From positions 124,001-188,000 of the forward strand of contig NZ_NCEQ01000003.1 of the NCBI RefSeq assembly GCF_002280785.1: DNA of 64,000 nucleotides, written 5' to 3'. The notes below the pieces were generated by a model that worked only from the letters and a program-made list of their open reading frames with translations, was not told the DNA's origin and did no database searches. How positions within the stretch are numbered: the stretch's first letter is position 1; every line of letters starts with the position of its first letter. The stretch comes from Brevundimonas subvibrioides (GTDB lineage Bacteria > Pseudomonadota > Alphaproteobacteria > Caulobacterales > Caulobacteraceae). A program made the translations under genes and the position numbers. Shown piece by piece: positions 54,825 through 63,472 of the stretch.

Positions 54825-55799
54825 ATGACCGAGACCGAAGCCCTGCCCGTCAACGCCATCGAGGTGCACGGGCTGGAAAAGACCTATGCCGGCAACAAGA
54901 AGTCGCCGCCCAAGACCGCCCTGAGGGGCGTCGACCTGGTCATCCCGCGAGGGTCGATGTTCGGCCTGCTGGGTCCGAACGGGGCGGGCAAGTCGACGCT
55001 GATCAACATCCTGGCGGGCGTGGTCAACAAGACCGGCGGGACCGCCGCCATCTGGGGCCGCGACATCGACGAACGGCCGCGTGACGCCCGGGCGGCCCTC
55101 GGGGTCGTCCCTCAGGAGATCGTCGCCGACGTCTTCTTCACCCCGCGCGAGGCGCTGGAGGTGCAGGCCGGCTTCTATGGGGTGCCGAAGGCCGAGCGGC
55201 GGTCGGACGAGCTGCTGGCGGCCCTGGGTCTGTCCGACAAGGCCAACGCCTATGTGCGGGCCCTGTCGGGCGGGATGAAGCGGCGGCTGATGGTGGCCAA
55301 GGCCCTGGTGCACAATCCGCCGATCCTGATCCTGGACGAGCCGACGGCGGGGGTGGACGTCGAGCTGCGGCGCCAGCTGTGGGAGTATGTCCGGCGCATC
55401 AATTCCGAGGGCGTCACCATCCTGCTGACCACCCACTATCTGGAGGAGGCGCAGGAGCTCTGCGACACCATCGCCATCATGAACCGGGGCGAGGTCGTGG
55501 CCTGCGAGCCGACGCCGCAGCTGTTGCGCCGTCTGGATACGAGGAACGTCGTGGTGACGCCCGAGCACCCGCTGGACGGCCTGCCGACGGTGGCCGGGTT
55601 CGATGTCGTGGCGCGGGCCAACGGCGCCTTCGCCATCACTTACAGGAAGGGTCAGTCGTCGGTGGAACAGGTGCTGGCCGCCGTGCGCGCCGCCGGGATC
55701 ACCATCTCGGACATCACCACCGAGGACCCGGACCTGGAGGACGTCTTCCTGGCCCTGACCTACGGGGATGCGAACGCGGTCAGTCCGACGAAGGATTGA
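54825..55799 (+). CDS. ABC transporter ATP-binding protein (YadG-like)
   Basis: A 324-residue ATPase of the drug/antibiotic-type (CcmA/YadG) ABC exporters. Walker A is GLLGPNGAGKSTLIN (about residues 48-62), the signature LSGGMKRRLMVAKAL (about 148-162) and Walker B PILILDEPTAGVD (about 166-178), with the H-loop in LTTHYLEEAQ. The C-terminal about 80 residues form the DUF4162-like extension. The matching permease gene would be expected next, but the following gene is a heme oxygenase, so the permease must be elsewhere. Its product is probably cytoplasmic and joins a YadH-type permease. Confidence 0.9.
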   Translation: MTETEALPVNAIEVHGLEKTYAGNKKSPPKTALRGVDLVIPRGSMFGLLGPNGAGKSTLINILAGVVNKTGGTAAIWGRDIDERPRDARAALGVVPQEIVADVFFTPREALEVQAGFYGVPKAERRSDELLAALGLSDKANAYVRALSGGMKRRLMVAKALVHNPPILILDEPTAGVDVELRRQLWEYVRRINSEGVTILLTTHYLEEAQELCDTIAIMNRGEVVACEPTPQLLRRLDTRNVVVTPEHPLDGLPTVAGFDVVARANGAFAITYRKGQSSVEQVLAAVRAAGITISDITTEDPDLEDVFLALTYGDANAVSPTKD

Positions 55800-55989
55800 A
55801 CGGGGCATTCGCCCCCTCCAGGGTCTGGAGCTTTCGACATGTCCGCCGTGGGTGGGACGCGGAGCTTCAGCTTTTTCCGCCTTGGCGGGAACCCTCTTGC
55901 AGCTTCGCCGTTGCGTGGTCGGCGCAGTTGTCTCACCGTATCCCGGTGATCCTCGCTCAGGTGGGGAAAACGTGCTTTTCGTAGGCTCA

Positions 55990-56619
55990 ATGGCCACGGA
56001 CCATCTTGCGTCTTCTGATGCACGCGACCCTGTGCGCGTCGCCCACCGACCCCCGGATGGCGTGCGCCAGGCCCTGCGCGCCGCGACGCACGAGATCCAT
56101 GAGCGACTCCATCAGCATCCGGCTTTGGCCGCGGTTCAGGCCGGCGCCATCGACCGCGTCGCCTACGGTCGCCTCCTGGCGCGGCTGTACGGATTCCACA
56201 TCGGCTTTGAACGCGCCGCCCGGATCAAGCCGGAACGGAGCGTCTGGCTTGAGAGGGACCTCGCGGCGCTGGGGATGACTCCAGAGCGCAGGGCCGCCCT
56301 GCCCCTCTGTCGCGGATTTCCGGCCCTGGCCCTGCCTGAAGCGCGCCTCGGCGCGCTCTACGTCGTCGAGGGCTCCGCCCTCGGAGGCGTCACCCTGGCG
56401 CGCGGCCTGGAGGGGCTCGTTGGCGTCGGCGTCCTGGACGGGCGTCGCTTCTTCACCGGCCATCAGTCCGAAACCGGTCGCGCCTGGCGCGCCTATCTCG
56501 CCCGGTTATCGGCCACAGACTGGACGGCGGAACAGCAGGCGACGATCCTCTCCACCGCGACCGCGACTTTTGCACTGTTCGAATGCTGGCTTGGCGGATG
56601 GAACGATACCGATGACTGA
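55990..56619 (+). CDS. bphO: Biliverdin-producing heme oxygenase
   Basis: A 209-residue heme oxygenase of the BphO type, which opens heme to biliverdin, the chromophore of bacteriophytochromes. The proximal histidine is in LRAATHEIHERLHQ (H37). YGRLLARLYGFHIGFERAAR, LGALYVVEGSALGGVTLARG (with the distal-helix glycine-rich segment) and FTGHQSETGRAWRAYLARL are family features. The ATG at 55990 was chosen for length; the frame is open further upstream through the end of the ABC gene. Its last 8 bases overlap the phytochrome start, a strong sign of coupling. Confidence 0.9.
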   Translation: MATDHLASSDARDPVRVAHRPPDGVRQALRAATHEIHERLHQHPALAAVQAGAIDRVAYGRLLARLYGFHIGFERAARIKPERSVWLERDLAALGMTPERRAALPLCRGFPALALPEARLGALYVVEGSALGGVTLARGLEGLVGVGVLDGRRFFTGHQSETGRAWRAYLARLSATDWTAEQQATILSTATATFALFECWLGGWNDTDD

Positions 56620-59239
56620 CTCCATCCTCGCCCGCGACCAGGTCGACCTCACCAATTGCGACCGCGAACCGATCCACATCCCCGGGGCGATCCTGCCGCA
56701 CGGCGCCATGCTGGTGCTCGACGGCGCCGGGCTTCGTGTGCTCCAGGCGGCGGGCGACACCGAAGGCCTGCTCGGTCGCCCCATCAGCGCACTTCTGTCC
56801 CGACCGCTCGACGACCTGTTCTCCAGCGAACAGATCAATCGGCTTCGGGCCCTCAGCCAGGAGCCGGACCTGGTCAAGCCGCGCCACCTGCTCGACCCGG
56901 TTCTGCGCATCGCGGGGGGCGCCCCGCTCGACGCCAGCGCGCACCGCGTCGACGGCGATCTTGTCCTGGAGTTCGAGGCCGCCGCGACCGACGATGCCTT
57001 CGTCACGGATCCGCTGGCGGCCGTGCAGTTGATGGTCGAGGGGTTCAGCGTCGCGCCGTCGCTGTTCCTGCTCTGCCAGATGGCGACGGCCAGCGTGCGG
57101 CGCGTGGCGCAATACGACCGGGTGATGATCTATCGCTTCATGCCGGACGGGTCCGGCTGGGTGATCGCCGAAAGCCGCGCCCCCGAACTGGCGCCGTTCC
57201 TGGACCTCCACTATCCCGCCGCCGACATTCCCCAACAGGCCAGGGCGCTCTACCTCAAGAGCTGGCTGCGGCTGATCACCCAGGTCGACTACGATCCGGC
57301 GCCGCTGACGCCGCAGCTGAATCCGCGCACGGACAAGCCGCTGGACATGAGCCATGCGATCCTGCGCGACGTTTCACCGATCCACCGTGAATACCTGCGC
57401 AACATGGGCATCAATGCCTCGATGTCGATTTCCATCATCGTGGCGGGCAAGCTCTGGGGCCTGATCGCCTGCCACAATGACAGTCCCCGACGGCTGCCCA
57501 GACATTTGCGGGCGGTGTGCGAACTGTTCGGCTCGATGTTCTCGCTCCAGCTCGAGGCCCGCGAAAGGAGCGAACAGTTCGAGGCCCGTCTGGCCAGCCG
57601 CAAGATCCTCCAGGAGTTGATGCTGAACCTCGCAGGCGTCGAGGACTATGCCTATGGCCTGACGCAGCAGACGCCCAATCTGCTCGATTACATCCACGGC
57701 GGCGATATCGCTCTGGATGGGCAGCGAGGCGGCGGGGTCGCGGTCCGGGTGGAAGGCGCGACCACCTCTCTGGGAGCCACGCCCGACAGGGCGCAGATCA
57801 CGGCCATGGTGGAATGGCTGACGTCCTATATGACGGATACCGAGGGCGTGTTCGCGACTGACCGACTGAGCGAGATCTACCCGCCGGCCAGGGATTTCGC
57901 GAACGTCGCGTCGGGCCTTCTGGTCATCGCCGTGTCGCGCGATCCCTCCGACTTCATCCTGTGGTTCCGGCCCGAACTGGTCGAAACGGCGCTGTGGGCG
58001 GGCGATCCGGAAAAGCCGATGATTTCCGGCCCGAACGGCGATCGGTTGTCTCCGCGCAAATCGTTCGAGGTCTGGAAGCAGACGGTGCGAAACCGCGCCC
58101 TGCCCTGGACCGTCGCCGAGGTCGATTCGGCTTTCGACCTGCGGGTCTCCCTGCTTCAGGTCGTGTTGCGCAGGATCGAGGCCGCGTCGCAGGAACGGGC
58201 CAAGGCGCATGATCGGGACAAGCTGCTCATGGCCGAGCTGGATCACCGGGTGAAGAACACCCTGGCCAACATCCAGGCCCTGGTCACCCAATCCAGCCGA
58301 AACGCCGCCTCGCTGACCGGCTTTGTGGAAGGCCTGGACCGGCGGATCCATTCCATGGCCAAGGCGCACAGCCTGCTGACCCAAAGTCGCTGGGAAGGCG
58401 TCTCGGTCGAGGGCCTGCTGACCGAGGAACTGGGCTCCTATATCCAGGGCTCCGGGGTCGTTCATCTGGAGGGTGATGACGCGGTCCTGACCCCCAAGTC
58501 GGCGCTGTCTCTGTCGCTCGCCCTGCACGAACTGGCCACCAACGCGGCCAAGTTCGGATCCCTTTCGCGGGTCGAGGGGCAGGTCTCCGTCTCCTGGCGG
58601 GTTCCCGATGACGGGTCCCTGATCCTGATATGGCGCGAGAGCGGCGGACCGCATGTGGCCCCGCCCACGCGACGCGGCTTCGGCTCCAGCCTGATCGAGC
58701 GCGCCCTCGCCCTGGAGACCGGCGGCAGGGCTGCGATCGATTATGCGCCGACGGGTGTCGTCTGCGAGATCATGCTGCCCAAATCGGCCCTGGTGGAAAT
58801 CGGCGAAAGAGCCTTGATGCGGGTCGAACCGCCGACGGCTCCCGTTCCCGCCTATGAGATTCCCGACAAGCCGAGACTCTTGATCGTCGAGGACTCCTAT
58901 CTGGTGATCCTGACCCTGGAGGCGATGTGCGAGGATCTGTCCTGGACGATGGTCGGTCCGGCCACGCGCCTGGGCGAGGCGATCAGGCTCGCTCAAACCG
59001 AGACGTTCGATGCCGCTCTGCTGGACGTCAATCTCGACGGCGAGATGTCCTGGGAAGTCGCCGGCATTCTCAAGGACCGCGGCATCCCGTTCGCCTTCAG
59101 CACGGGATACGACGAAACCAGCATCCTGCCGGAGCATCTCGCGGGCTCGCAGATCTTCGCCAAGCCCTACCGCATGGCGGATGTCGAGAGCCGGCTGCGC
59201 CGGATGATGTCCCTCAACGCGGCTGGCGAAACGACCTGA
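56612..59239 (+). CDS. bphP: Bacteriophytochrome histidine kinase (HWE type) with C-terminal receiver
   Basis: An 875-residue red/far-red light sensor. The N-terminal PAS domain holds the biliverdin-binding cysteine C16 in LTNCDREPIHIPGAILPHG. The GAF domain has YDRVMIYRFMPDGSGWVIAE, PAADIPQQAR (202-211; the usual PASDIP has serine), and the pocket histidines H258 (SPIHREYLRNMG) and H288 (LIACHN). The PHY domain shows the tongue motif PRKSF (481-485). The kinase is of the HWE/HisKA_2 group: ELDHRVKNTLANIQAL with H545, HELATNAAKFGSL and IWRESGGP. A receiver domain follows (about 752-870) with D805 in LLDVNLDG. It overlaps bphO by 8 bp. The output partner is unknown; the fused receiver may take the phosphate. 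Confidence 0.94.
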   Translation: MTDSILARDQVDLTNCDREPIHIPGAILPHGAMLVLDGAGLRVLQAAGDTEGLLGRPISALLSRPLDDLFSSEQINRLRALSQEPDLVKPRHLLDPVLRIAGGAPLDASAHRVDGDLVLEFEAAATDDAFVTDPLAAVQLMVEGFSVAPSLFLLCQMATASVRRVAQYDRVMIYRFMPDGSGWVIAESRAPELAPFLDLHYPAADIPQQARALYLKSWLRLITQVDYDPAPLTPQLNPRTDKPLDMSHAILRDVSPIHREYLRNMGINASMSISIIVAGKLWGLIACHNDSPRRLPRHLRAVCELFGSMFSLQLEARERSEQFEARLASRKILQELMLNLAGVEDYAYGLTQQTPNLLDYIHGGDIALDGQRGGGVAVRVEGATTSLGATPDRAQITAMVEWLTSYMTDTEGVFATDRLSEIYPPARDFANVASGLLVIAVSRDPSDFILWFRPELVETALWAGDPEKPMISGPNGDRLSPRKSFEVWKQTVRNRALPWTVAEVDSAFDLRVSLLQVVLRRIEAASQERAKAHDRDKLLMAELDHRVKNTLANIQALVTQSSRNAASLTGFVEGLDRRIHSMAKAHSLLTQSRWEGVSVEGLLTEELGSYIQGSGVVHLEGDDAVLTPKSALSLSLALHELATNAAKFGSLSRVEGQVSVSWRVPDDGSLILIWRESGGPHVAPPTRRGFGSSLIERALALETGGRAAIDYAPTGVVCEIMLPKSALVEIGERALMRVEPPTAPVPAYEIPDKPRLLIVEDSYLVILTLEAMCEDLSWTMVGPATRLGEAIRLAQTETFDAALLDVNLDGEMSWEVAGILKDRGIPFAFSTGYDETSILPEHLAGSQIFAKPYRMADVESRLRRMMSLNAAGETT

Positions 59240-59283
59240 CTGACCCCGGGCCCAAGCCGCGAGCGATAGCCCGCCAGGACTGT

Positions 59284-59317
59284 CGTTAACCCTTTCTCGA
59301 CAGCATTCGTTAACCCT
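59284..59317. promoter_or_regulatory. Direct repeat CGTTAACCCT before a small orphan gene
   Basis: CGTTAACCCT occurs twice (59284-59293 and 59308-59317), 24 bp apart, ending six bases before the small gene at 59324. GTTAAC resembles the half-site of the cell-cycle regulator CtrA (TTAA-N7-TTAA), but the spacing does not match, so this is only a candidate. Confidence 0.35.
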
Positions 59318-59323
59318 GTCGGC

Positions 59324-59554
59324 ATGAGTGCGATTCGACCCGACATCCCGCAGACCCTGCCCGCCACGAGCCCGGCGGGACCGTCGGCCCAGGCGAAGGC
59401 CGCGCAAGCCGCCTTCTTCCGGGCGGCGCTCAACGAAGTCCAGGCGGCCCAGACCCGTCCGCAGGCCGCGCAGACGCTCCAGACCGCCCAGACGAGCGAG
59501 CCGGACTCCCCCCGCCTGCCCCGTCTCGGCCAGCTGCTCGACATCCGGGTCTAG
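59324..59554 (+). CDS. Small Ala/Gln-rich protein of unknown function
   Basis: A 76-residue protein without signal or membrane segment. It is rich in Ala, Gln, Pro and Thr with a repetitive stretch (AQTRPQAAQTLQTAQT), and has a basic, hydrophobic C-terminus, PRLPRLGQLLDIRV, which I believe recurs at the ends of small conserved proteins of Caulobacterales. The central AQAAFFRAALNEVQAAQ could form an amphipathic helix. There is no clear binding site before the ATG. It lies between the phytochrome gene and purH. Confidence that it is a real gene is moderate, resting on the codon pattern and the C-terminal motif. Confidence 0.55.
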   Translation: MSAIRPDIPQTLPATSPAGPSAQAKAAQAAFFRAALNEVQAAQTRPQAAQTLQTAQTSEPDSPRLPRLGQLLDIRV

Positions 59555-59635
59555 GTTCGCGACCCGCCATCAGGTGACCCCGGCGCCCCGTGGTGCTAGA
59601 CGCGCGCGCATCCTTCCCCTCCCCCGGATACGCCC

Positions 59636-61240
59636 ATGCCCGCCGCACCCGACTTTCCGCCCGCCCCCGACGCGGTGACGCCCGTCCGCGCCCTGATCTC
59701 CCTGTCGGACAAGACGGGGCTGGAGGACGCCGCGCGCGCGATGCACGAGGCCGGGGTCGAACTGGTCTCGACCGGCGGCACCCGCGCCGCCATCGCCGGC
59801 TTCGGCCTGCCGGTGAAGGACGTCGCCGACCTGACCGGCTTCCCCGAGATGATGGACGGCCGGGTCAAGACCCTGCATCCCGTGGTCCACGGCGGCCTGC
59901 TGGGCGTGCGCGACGCCGCCGATCACAGGGCGGCGATGGACGAGCACGGCATCGGTCCGATCGATATCGTGTGGATTGATCTGTACCCGTTCGAATCAAC
60001 CGTCGCCTCGGGCGCCGGCTTCGACGCCGTGATCGAGAACATCGACATCGGCGGCCCGGCCATGATCCGCTCGGGCTCCAAGAACCACGGCTATGTCGCC
60101 GTCGCCGTGGATGGTGAAAGCATTGGCCTGATCGTCGAGGCCCTGAAGGCCTCCGGTTCGACGTCGCTGGCCCTGCGCAAACAGCTGGCCGCCCGCGCCT
60201 TCGCCCGCACCGCCGCCTATGACGCCGCCGTCTCGGGCTGGTTCGCGGGACAGCTGGAAGACGCCGCCCCGGCCCGCAAATCCATCGCCGGTTCGCTGGC
60301 CCAGACCCTGCGCTACGGCGAGAACCCGCATCAGACGGGCGCCTTCTACCGCACGGGGGAAACCCGCCCGGGCGTCGCCCACGCCACCCAGATCCAGGGC
60401 AAGGAGCTGGGCTACAACAACATCGCCGACGCCGACGCCGCCTATGAGCTGGTCGCCGAGTTCGAAAGCCCCGCCTGCGTCATCGTCAAACACGCCAACC
60501 CCTGCGGCGTGGCGGTCGGCAAGGACCTTGGCGAGGCCTATGCACGCGCTCTGGAATGTGACGCCGTCTCGGCCTTCGGCGGCGTCATCGCCGTCAACCG
60601 CCCGCTGACCGGCGCCGACGCCCGCGCCATCACCGAAATCTTCACCGAGGTCGTCATCGCCCCCGGCGCCGACGACGAGGCCAGGGCTGTCTTCGCGGCC
60701 AAGAAGAACCTGCGCCTGCTCATCACCGACGGCCTGCCCGACCCGCATGGCCCGGGCGAAGTCTTCCGTTCGGTCGCCGGCGGCTTCCTGGTCCAGTCGC
60801 GCGACCGCAGCCTGATCAAGCCTTCGGACCTCAGGATCGTCACCCGCCGCCAGCCGACGCCTCAGGAGATCGAGGACATGCTGTTCGCCTTCACGATCGC
60901 CAAACACGTCAAGTCCAACGCCATCGTCTATGCCAGGGACGGCCAGACCGCCGGCATCGGCGCCGGCCAGATGAACCGCCGCGACTCGGCCCGCATCGCC
61001 GCCATCCGCGCCAGGGAAGCCGGCGAGGCCAAGGGTCTGGCGCACTCGCTGGCCCAGGGATCGGCCTGTGCGTCGGAAGCCTTCTTCCCCTTCGCCGACG
61101 GTCTGCTGGAAGCCGTGGCGGCCGGCGCCACCTCGGTGATCCAGCCGGGCGGTTCCATGCGCGACGCCGAGGTCATCGCCGCGGCGGACGAACAGAACAT
61201 CGCCATGGCCTTCACCGGCGTGCGGGTGTTCCGGCACTGA
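59636..61240 (+). CDS. purH: Bifunctional AICAR transformylase/IMP cyclohydrolase
   Basis: A 534-residue enzyme for the last two steps of IMP synthesis. The N-terminal MGS-like cyclohydrolase domain (about residues 18-170) begins [20 protein letters not shown] and has [29 protein letters not shown] and [13 protein letters not shown]. The transformylase domain (about 220-534) contains [25 protein letters not shown] (catalytic lysine and histidine) and [14 protein letters not shown] [14 protein letters not shown], and ends [14 protein letters not shown] as in other PurH proteins. Length is standard. It has a weak binding site. It is followed by a repeat element. Confidence 0.97.
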   Translation: MPAAPDFPPAPDAVTPVRALISLSDKTGLEDAARAMHEAGVELVSTGGTRAAIAGFGLPVKDVADLTGFPEMMDGRVKTLHPVVHGGLLGVRDAADHRAAMDEHGIGPIDIVWIDLYPFESTVASGAGFDAVIENIDIGGPAMIRSGSKNHGYVAVAVDGESIGLIVEALKASGSTSLALRKQLAARAFARTAAYDAAVSGWFAGQLEDAAPARKSIAGSLAQTLRYGENPHQTGAFYRTGETRPGVAHATQIQGKELGYNNIADADAAYELVAEFESPACVIVKHANPCGVAVGKDLGEAYARALECDAVSAFGGVIAVNRPLTGADARAITEIFTEVVIAPGADDEARAVFAAKKNLRLLITDGLPDPHGPGEVFRSVAGGFLVQSRDRSLIKPSDLRIVTRRQPTPQEIEDMLFAFTIAKHVKSNAIVYARDGQTAGIGAGQMNRRDSARIAAIRAREAGEAKGLAHSLAQGSACASEAFFPFADGLLEAVAAGATSVIQPGGSMRDAEVIAAADEQNIAMAFTGVRVFRH

Positions 61241-61248
61241 ACCGTCTT

Positions 61249-61389
61249 CCTTCTCCCGTTGGGAGAAGGTGGCTCGCGAAGCGAGACGGATGAGGGTCGG
61301 CTCTTACCGGTGACGCACGGCCCTCACCCTTTCGCCTGGCCGATCGCTACGCTCCCGGAGGCTCAAGCCCTCTCCCAACGGGAGAGGGG
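61249..61389. repeat. Dispersed intergenic repeat, reverse copy of the one at 49317
   Basis: This element starts CCTTCTCCCGTTGGGAGAAGG, then GTGGCTCGCGAAGCGAGACG and GATGAGGGTCGG. It ends with GGCTCAAGCCCTCTCCCAAC and GGGAGAGGGG, preceded by CCCTCACCCTTTCGCC. Compared with 49317-49498 it is the same element in opposite orientation. Each end is a hairpin. It separates purH from a hydrolase gene on the same strand. Confidence 0.88.
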
Positions 61390-61407
61390 ACGTCATAGGG
61401 TGTCGCC

Positions 61408-62181
61408 ATGGACACCCTCTCCGACCGCTGGGCGAAGCTTGAGCCCTTCGCCACCGTCGTCGGCCCCGACGACGACCGGCCGCGGCCGACGGCGATCCTG
61501 TTCCACGGCTGCGGCGGCCTGCGCGGCCATTTGCCGATGTACGCCCAGGCGGCGAAGGCGGCGGGCTGGCGGGCGGTGATCGTCGACTCCTACGCCCCGC
61601 GCGGCTGGTCGCGCGAGTTCGCCATGGCCACGGTCTGCACCGGCCTGATGCTGCGCGGCTGGGAGCGGGGCGGCGACGTCGTGGCCTCGATCCAGGGCGT
61701 CTCGGCCCGGCCCGACGTCGACGAGACCCGCATCGCCCTGGCCGGCTGGAGCCACGGCGGCTGGGGCATCATGGAGGCCATGAGCTGTGATCCGGGTCCG
61801 GCGAAGGCGCTGGGCGTCAGGGACGCGGAGACCGCCGACCTGTCGGGCGTCAAGGCGACCTGGCTGGCCTATCCCTATGTGGGCGTCGCGGCCCTGAACC
61901 GGATGCGGCCCTGGCGGCATTGTCCCAAGACCCTGGCCGTCATCTCGCAACGGGACCACCTGACCACGGTCCGCAACGCAGAGCGGGTCCATGACATGGT
62001 CCGCAACTGCGGCGCCGAGGTCGAGACCTGGATCGCGCCGGGCACCCACAGTTTCGACGAGCCGATGACGGCCCTGCCGATGAAATACGATGCCGAACTG
62101 ACCGGCGAGGCGATCCGCCGCTTCCGCGCCCTGCTGGAAGACGTCGCCGTCGCGCCGCGTCCGGTCCACGCCGCCGCCTGA
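61408..62181 (+). CDS. Dienelactone hydrolase-like alpha/beta hydrolase
   Basis: A 257-residue alpha/beta-hydrolase of the dienelactone hydrolase-like group. The oxyanion segment is AILFHGCGGLRGHLPMYAQA (about residues 29-48), the nucleophile elbow GWSHGGWG (Ser about 115) and the histidine in APGTHSFDEP (about 214). QRDHLTTV holds the probable acid (about 185). The GCGG segment after the first strand and the YAPRGWS motif recur in the subgroup annotated as dienelactone hydrolase family. The substrate is unknown. No signal peptide is seen, so it should be cytoplasmic. It lies 18 bp after a repeat element that separates it from purH. Confidence 0.85.
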   Translation: MDTLSDRWAKLEPFATVVGPDDDRPRPTAILFHGCGGLRGHLPMYAQAAKAAGWRAVIVDSYAPRGWSREFAMATVCTGLMLRGWERGGDVVASIQGVSARPDVDETRIALAGWSHGGWGIMEAMSCDPGPAKALGVRDAETADLSGVKATWLAYPYVGVAALNRMRPWRHCPKTLAVISQRDHLTTVRNAERVHDMVRNCGAEVETWIAPGTHSFDEPMTALPMKYDAELTGEAIRRFRALLEDVAVAPRPVHAAA

Positions 62182-62205
62182 TGGACACCCAGGCGGAGCG
62201 CCGGG

Positions 62206-62670
62206 TCAGCCAAGCGAGGCTTCGACCCGGACCGTCGCCCTGACCGAGTTGGCCATGTCGCAACTCTCGTGCGCCTCGTGGTGCAGCTGGTCCAGTTCGG
62301 CCTGATCCGGCTGGCGACCGGCGAAGGCCGTGACGGGCCGCAGGGTCACCTCGCTCATATATCTGCGCCCGGCGCCGTCATGGCCCAGGACGCCCGAGGC
62401 CTGGTCGACATACCGGTCCACGACCAGGCCGGCGCGCGCCGCGAAGTCGAGGAACCACAGCATGTGACAGCTGGACAGGGAGGCCACCAGAGCCTCCTCC
62501 GGATCGACCGCCGACGGGTCGGAGAAGGGGATGCGCACGCTCGACGGCGCCGAGGACCCGCGCACCACCGCCCCGCCGTCGAAGGTCCAGTCGTGAGCGC
62601 GGGAATAGCGCTTGTCCGTGAAGGGCTGGTCGCCCCGGCTCCAGGCGATGGTCGCGACGTGCTCGCTCAT
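62206..62670 (-). CDS. OsmC family protein
   Basis: A 154-residue OsmC/Ohr-fold protein, probable thiol peroxidase. The first cysteine is in SLSSCHMLWFLDFAARAGL (about residue 68) and the second in HEAHESCDMANSV (about 141), the spacing of the OsmC-like subgroup. The N-terminal SRGDQPFTDKRYSRAHDWTF and the central GVLGHDGAGRRYMSEVTLRP are typical. It would reduce organic hydroperoxides in the cytoplasm. An acetyltransferase gene lies 11 bp upstream on the same strand, so the two are probably cotranscribed. Confidence 0.9.
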   Translation of the reverse strand: MSEHVATIAWSRGDQPFTDKRYSRAHDWTFDGGAVVRGSSAPSSVRIPFSDPSAVDPEEALVASLSSCHMLWFLDFAARAGLVVDRYVDQASGVLGHDGAGRRYMSEVTLRPVTAFAGRQPDQAELDQLHHEAHESCDMANSVRATVRVEASLG

Positions 62671-62681
62671 CCGGCTCTCCG

Positions 62682-63371
62682 CTACTTGAGGATGGTATAG
62701 GTCATCGCCGCCCGGGCCTCGAATCCCAGCGACCGGTAGAAGGCGATGGTCGCGTCATGCCCGGCAAAGGCGTGCAGGAAGGCGGCCTCGCCGGTCGCCA
62801 GGATCTCCCCGACCACCGCCCGCGACAGACCCCCCGCATAGCCGCGTCCGCGATGATCGGGATGGGTGCAGACGCCGCTGAGCTCGGTGAAGCCGTCGAC
62901 CCGCAGCCGCCGCCCGGCCATGGCCACCAGCCGCCCGTCCTGCCTGACCCCGATGAAGGGCCCCAGCCGCCGCGTCCTTGATCGGAAGGGGCCGGGCCGG
63001 GTCAGGGTCGCGAGCGCCAGCATCTCGGGCGCATCCGTCTCGGTCAGGGTCTCGAACGCGAGGTCCGGTCCACCCGGCGTCAGGACCTCGCAGACCATCT
63101 GGAGCAGCGGGATGCGGTTGATCACCTCGACGCCCGGCAGGTCGACTTCGGCCAGCGGCCCGCCGGTCTTCTCGACCAGTCCCGCACCGGGGTGAGCCCG
63201 GGCCAGTGCGGCCATCGCCGTCAGCGTTTCGGGTTCCGCATCGGCGCCGGAGACGAAGATCCCGACCTCCGGATCGATCCTCACGGCGCGCGCATCGGAG
63301 TCGGCGGTGACGAAGCCCGACAACCGGCTGGTCAGGGCATTCCACACGGCGCGGTCCAGCGGATGGGTCAT
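62682..63371 (-). CDS. GNAT family N-acetyltransferase (FR47-like)
   Basis: A 229-residue acetyltransferase with the GNAT domain in its C-terminal half (FR47-like). The acetyl-CoA motif is ELSGVCTHPDHRGRGYAGGL (about residues 163-182), followed by AAFLHAFAGHDATIAFYRSL then GFEARAAMTYTIL. The N-terminal half (about 100 residues) is less conserved. The substrate is unknown. The ATG at 63371 was preferred over a GTG two codons earlier. It lies upstream of the OsmC gene on the same strand and downstream of trpS. Confidence 0.87.
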   Translation of the reverse strand: MTHPLDRAVWNALTSRLSGFVTADSDARAVRIDPEVGIFVSGADAEPETLTAMAALARAHPGAGLVEKTGGPLAEVDLPGVEVINRIPLLQMVCEVLTPGGPDLAFETLTETDAPEMLALATLTRPGPFRSRTRRLGPFIGVRQDGRLVAMAGRRLRVDGFTELSGVCTHPDHRGRGYAGGLSRAVVGEILATGEAAFLHAFAGHDATIAFYRSLGFEARAAMTYTILK

Positions 63372-63472
63372 GGCCACGCCTTAGCGCGCAGAAGATTTCG
63401 CGTCAGCCCCGGTGACGAGGCCAGGTCCGAAAACCGCTCACCCTCGTCATCCCCGCGCGGGCGGGGACGCGA

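Noticed and set aside
59284..59317. A canonical CtrA binding site before the small orphan gene
   Set aside because: The TTAA halves are 20 bp apart and not 7 as in TTAA-N7-TTAA; kept only as a weak candidate repeat.
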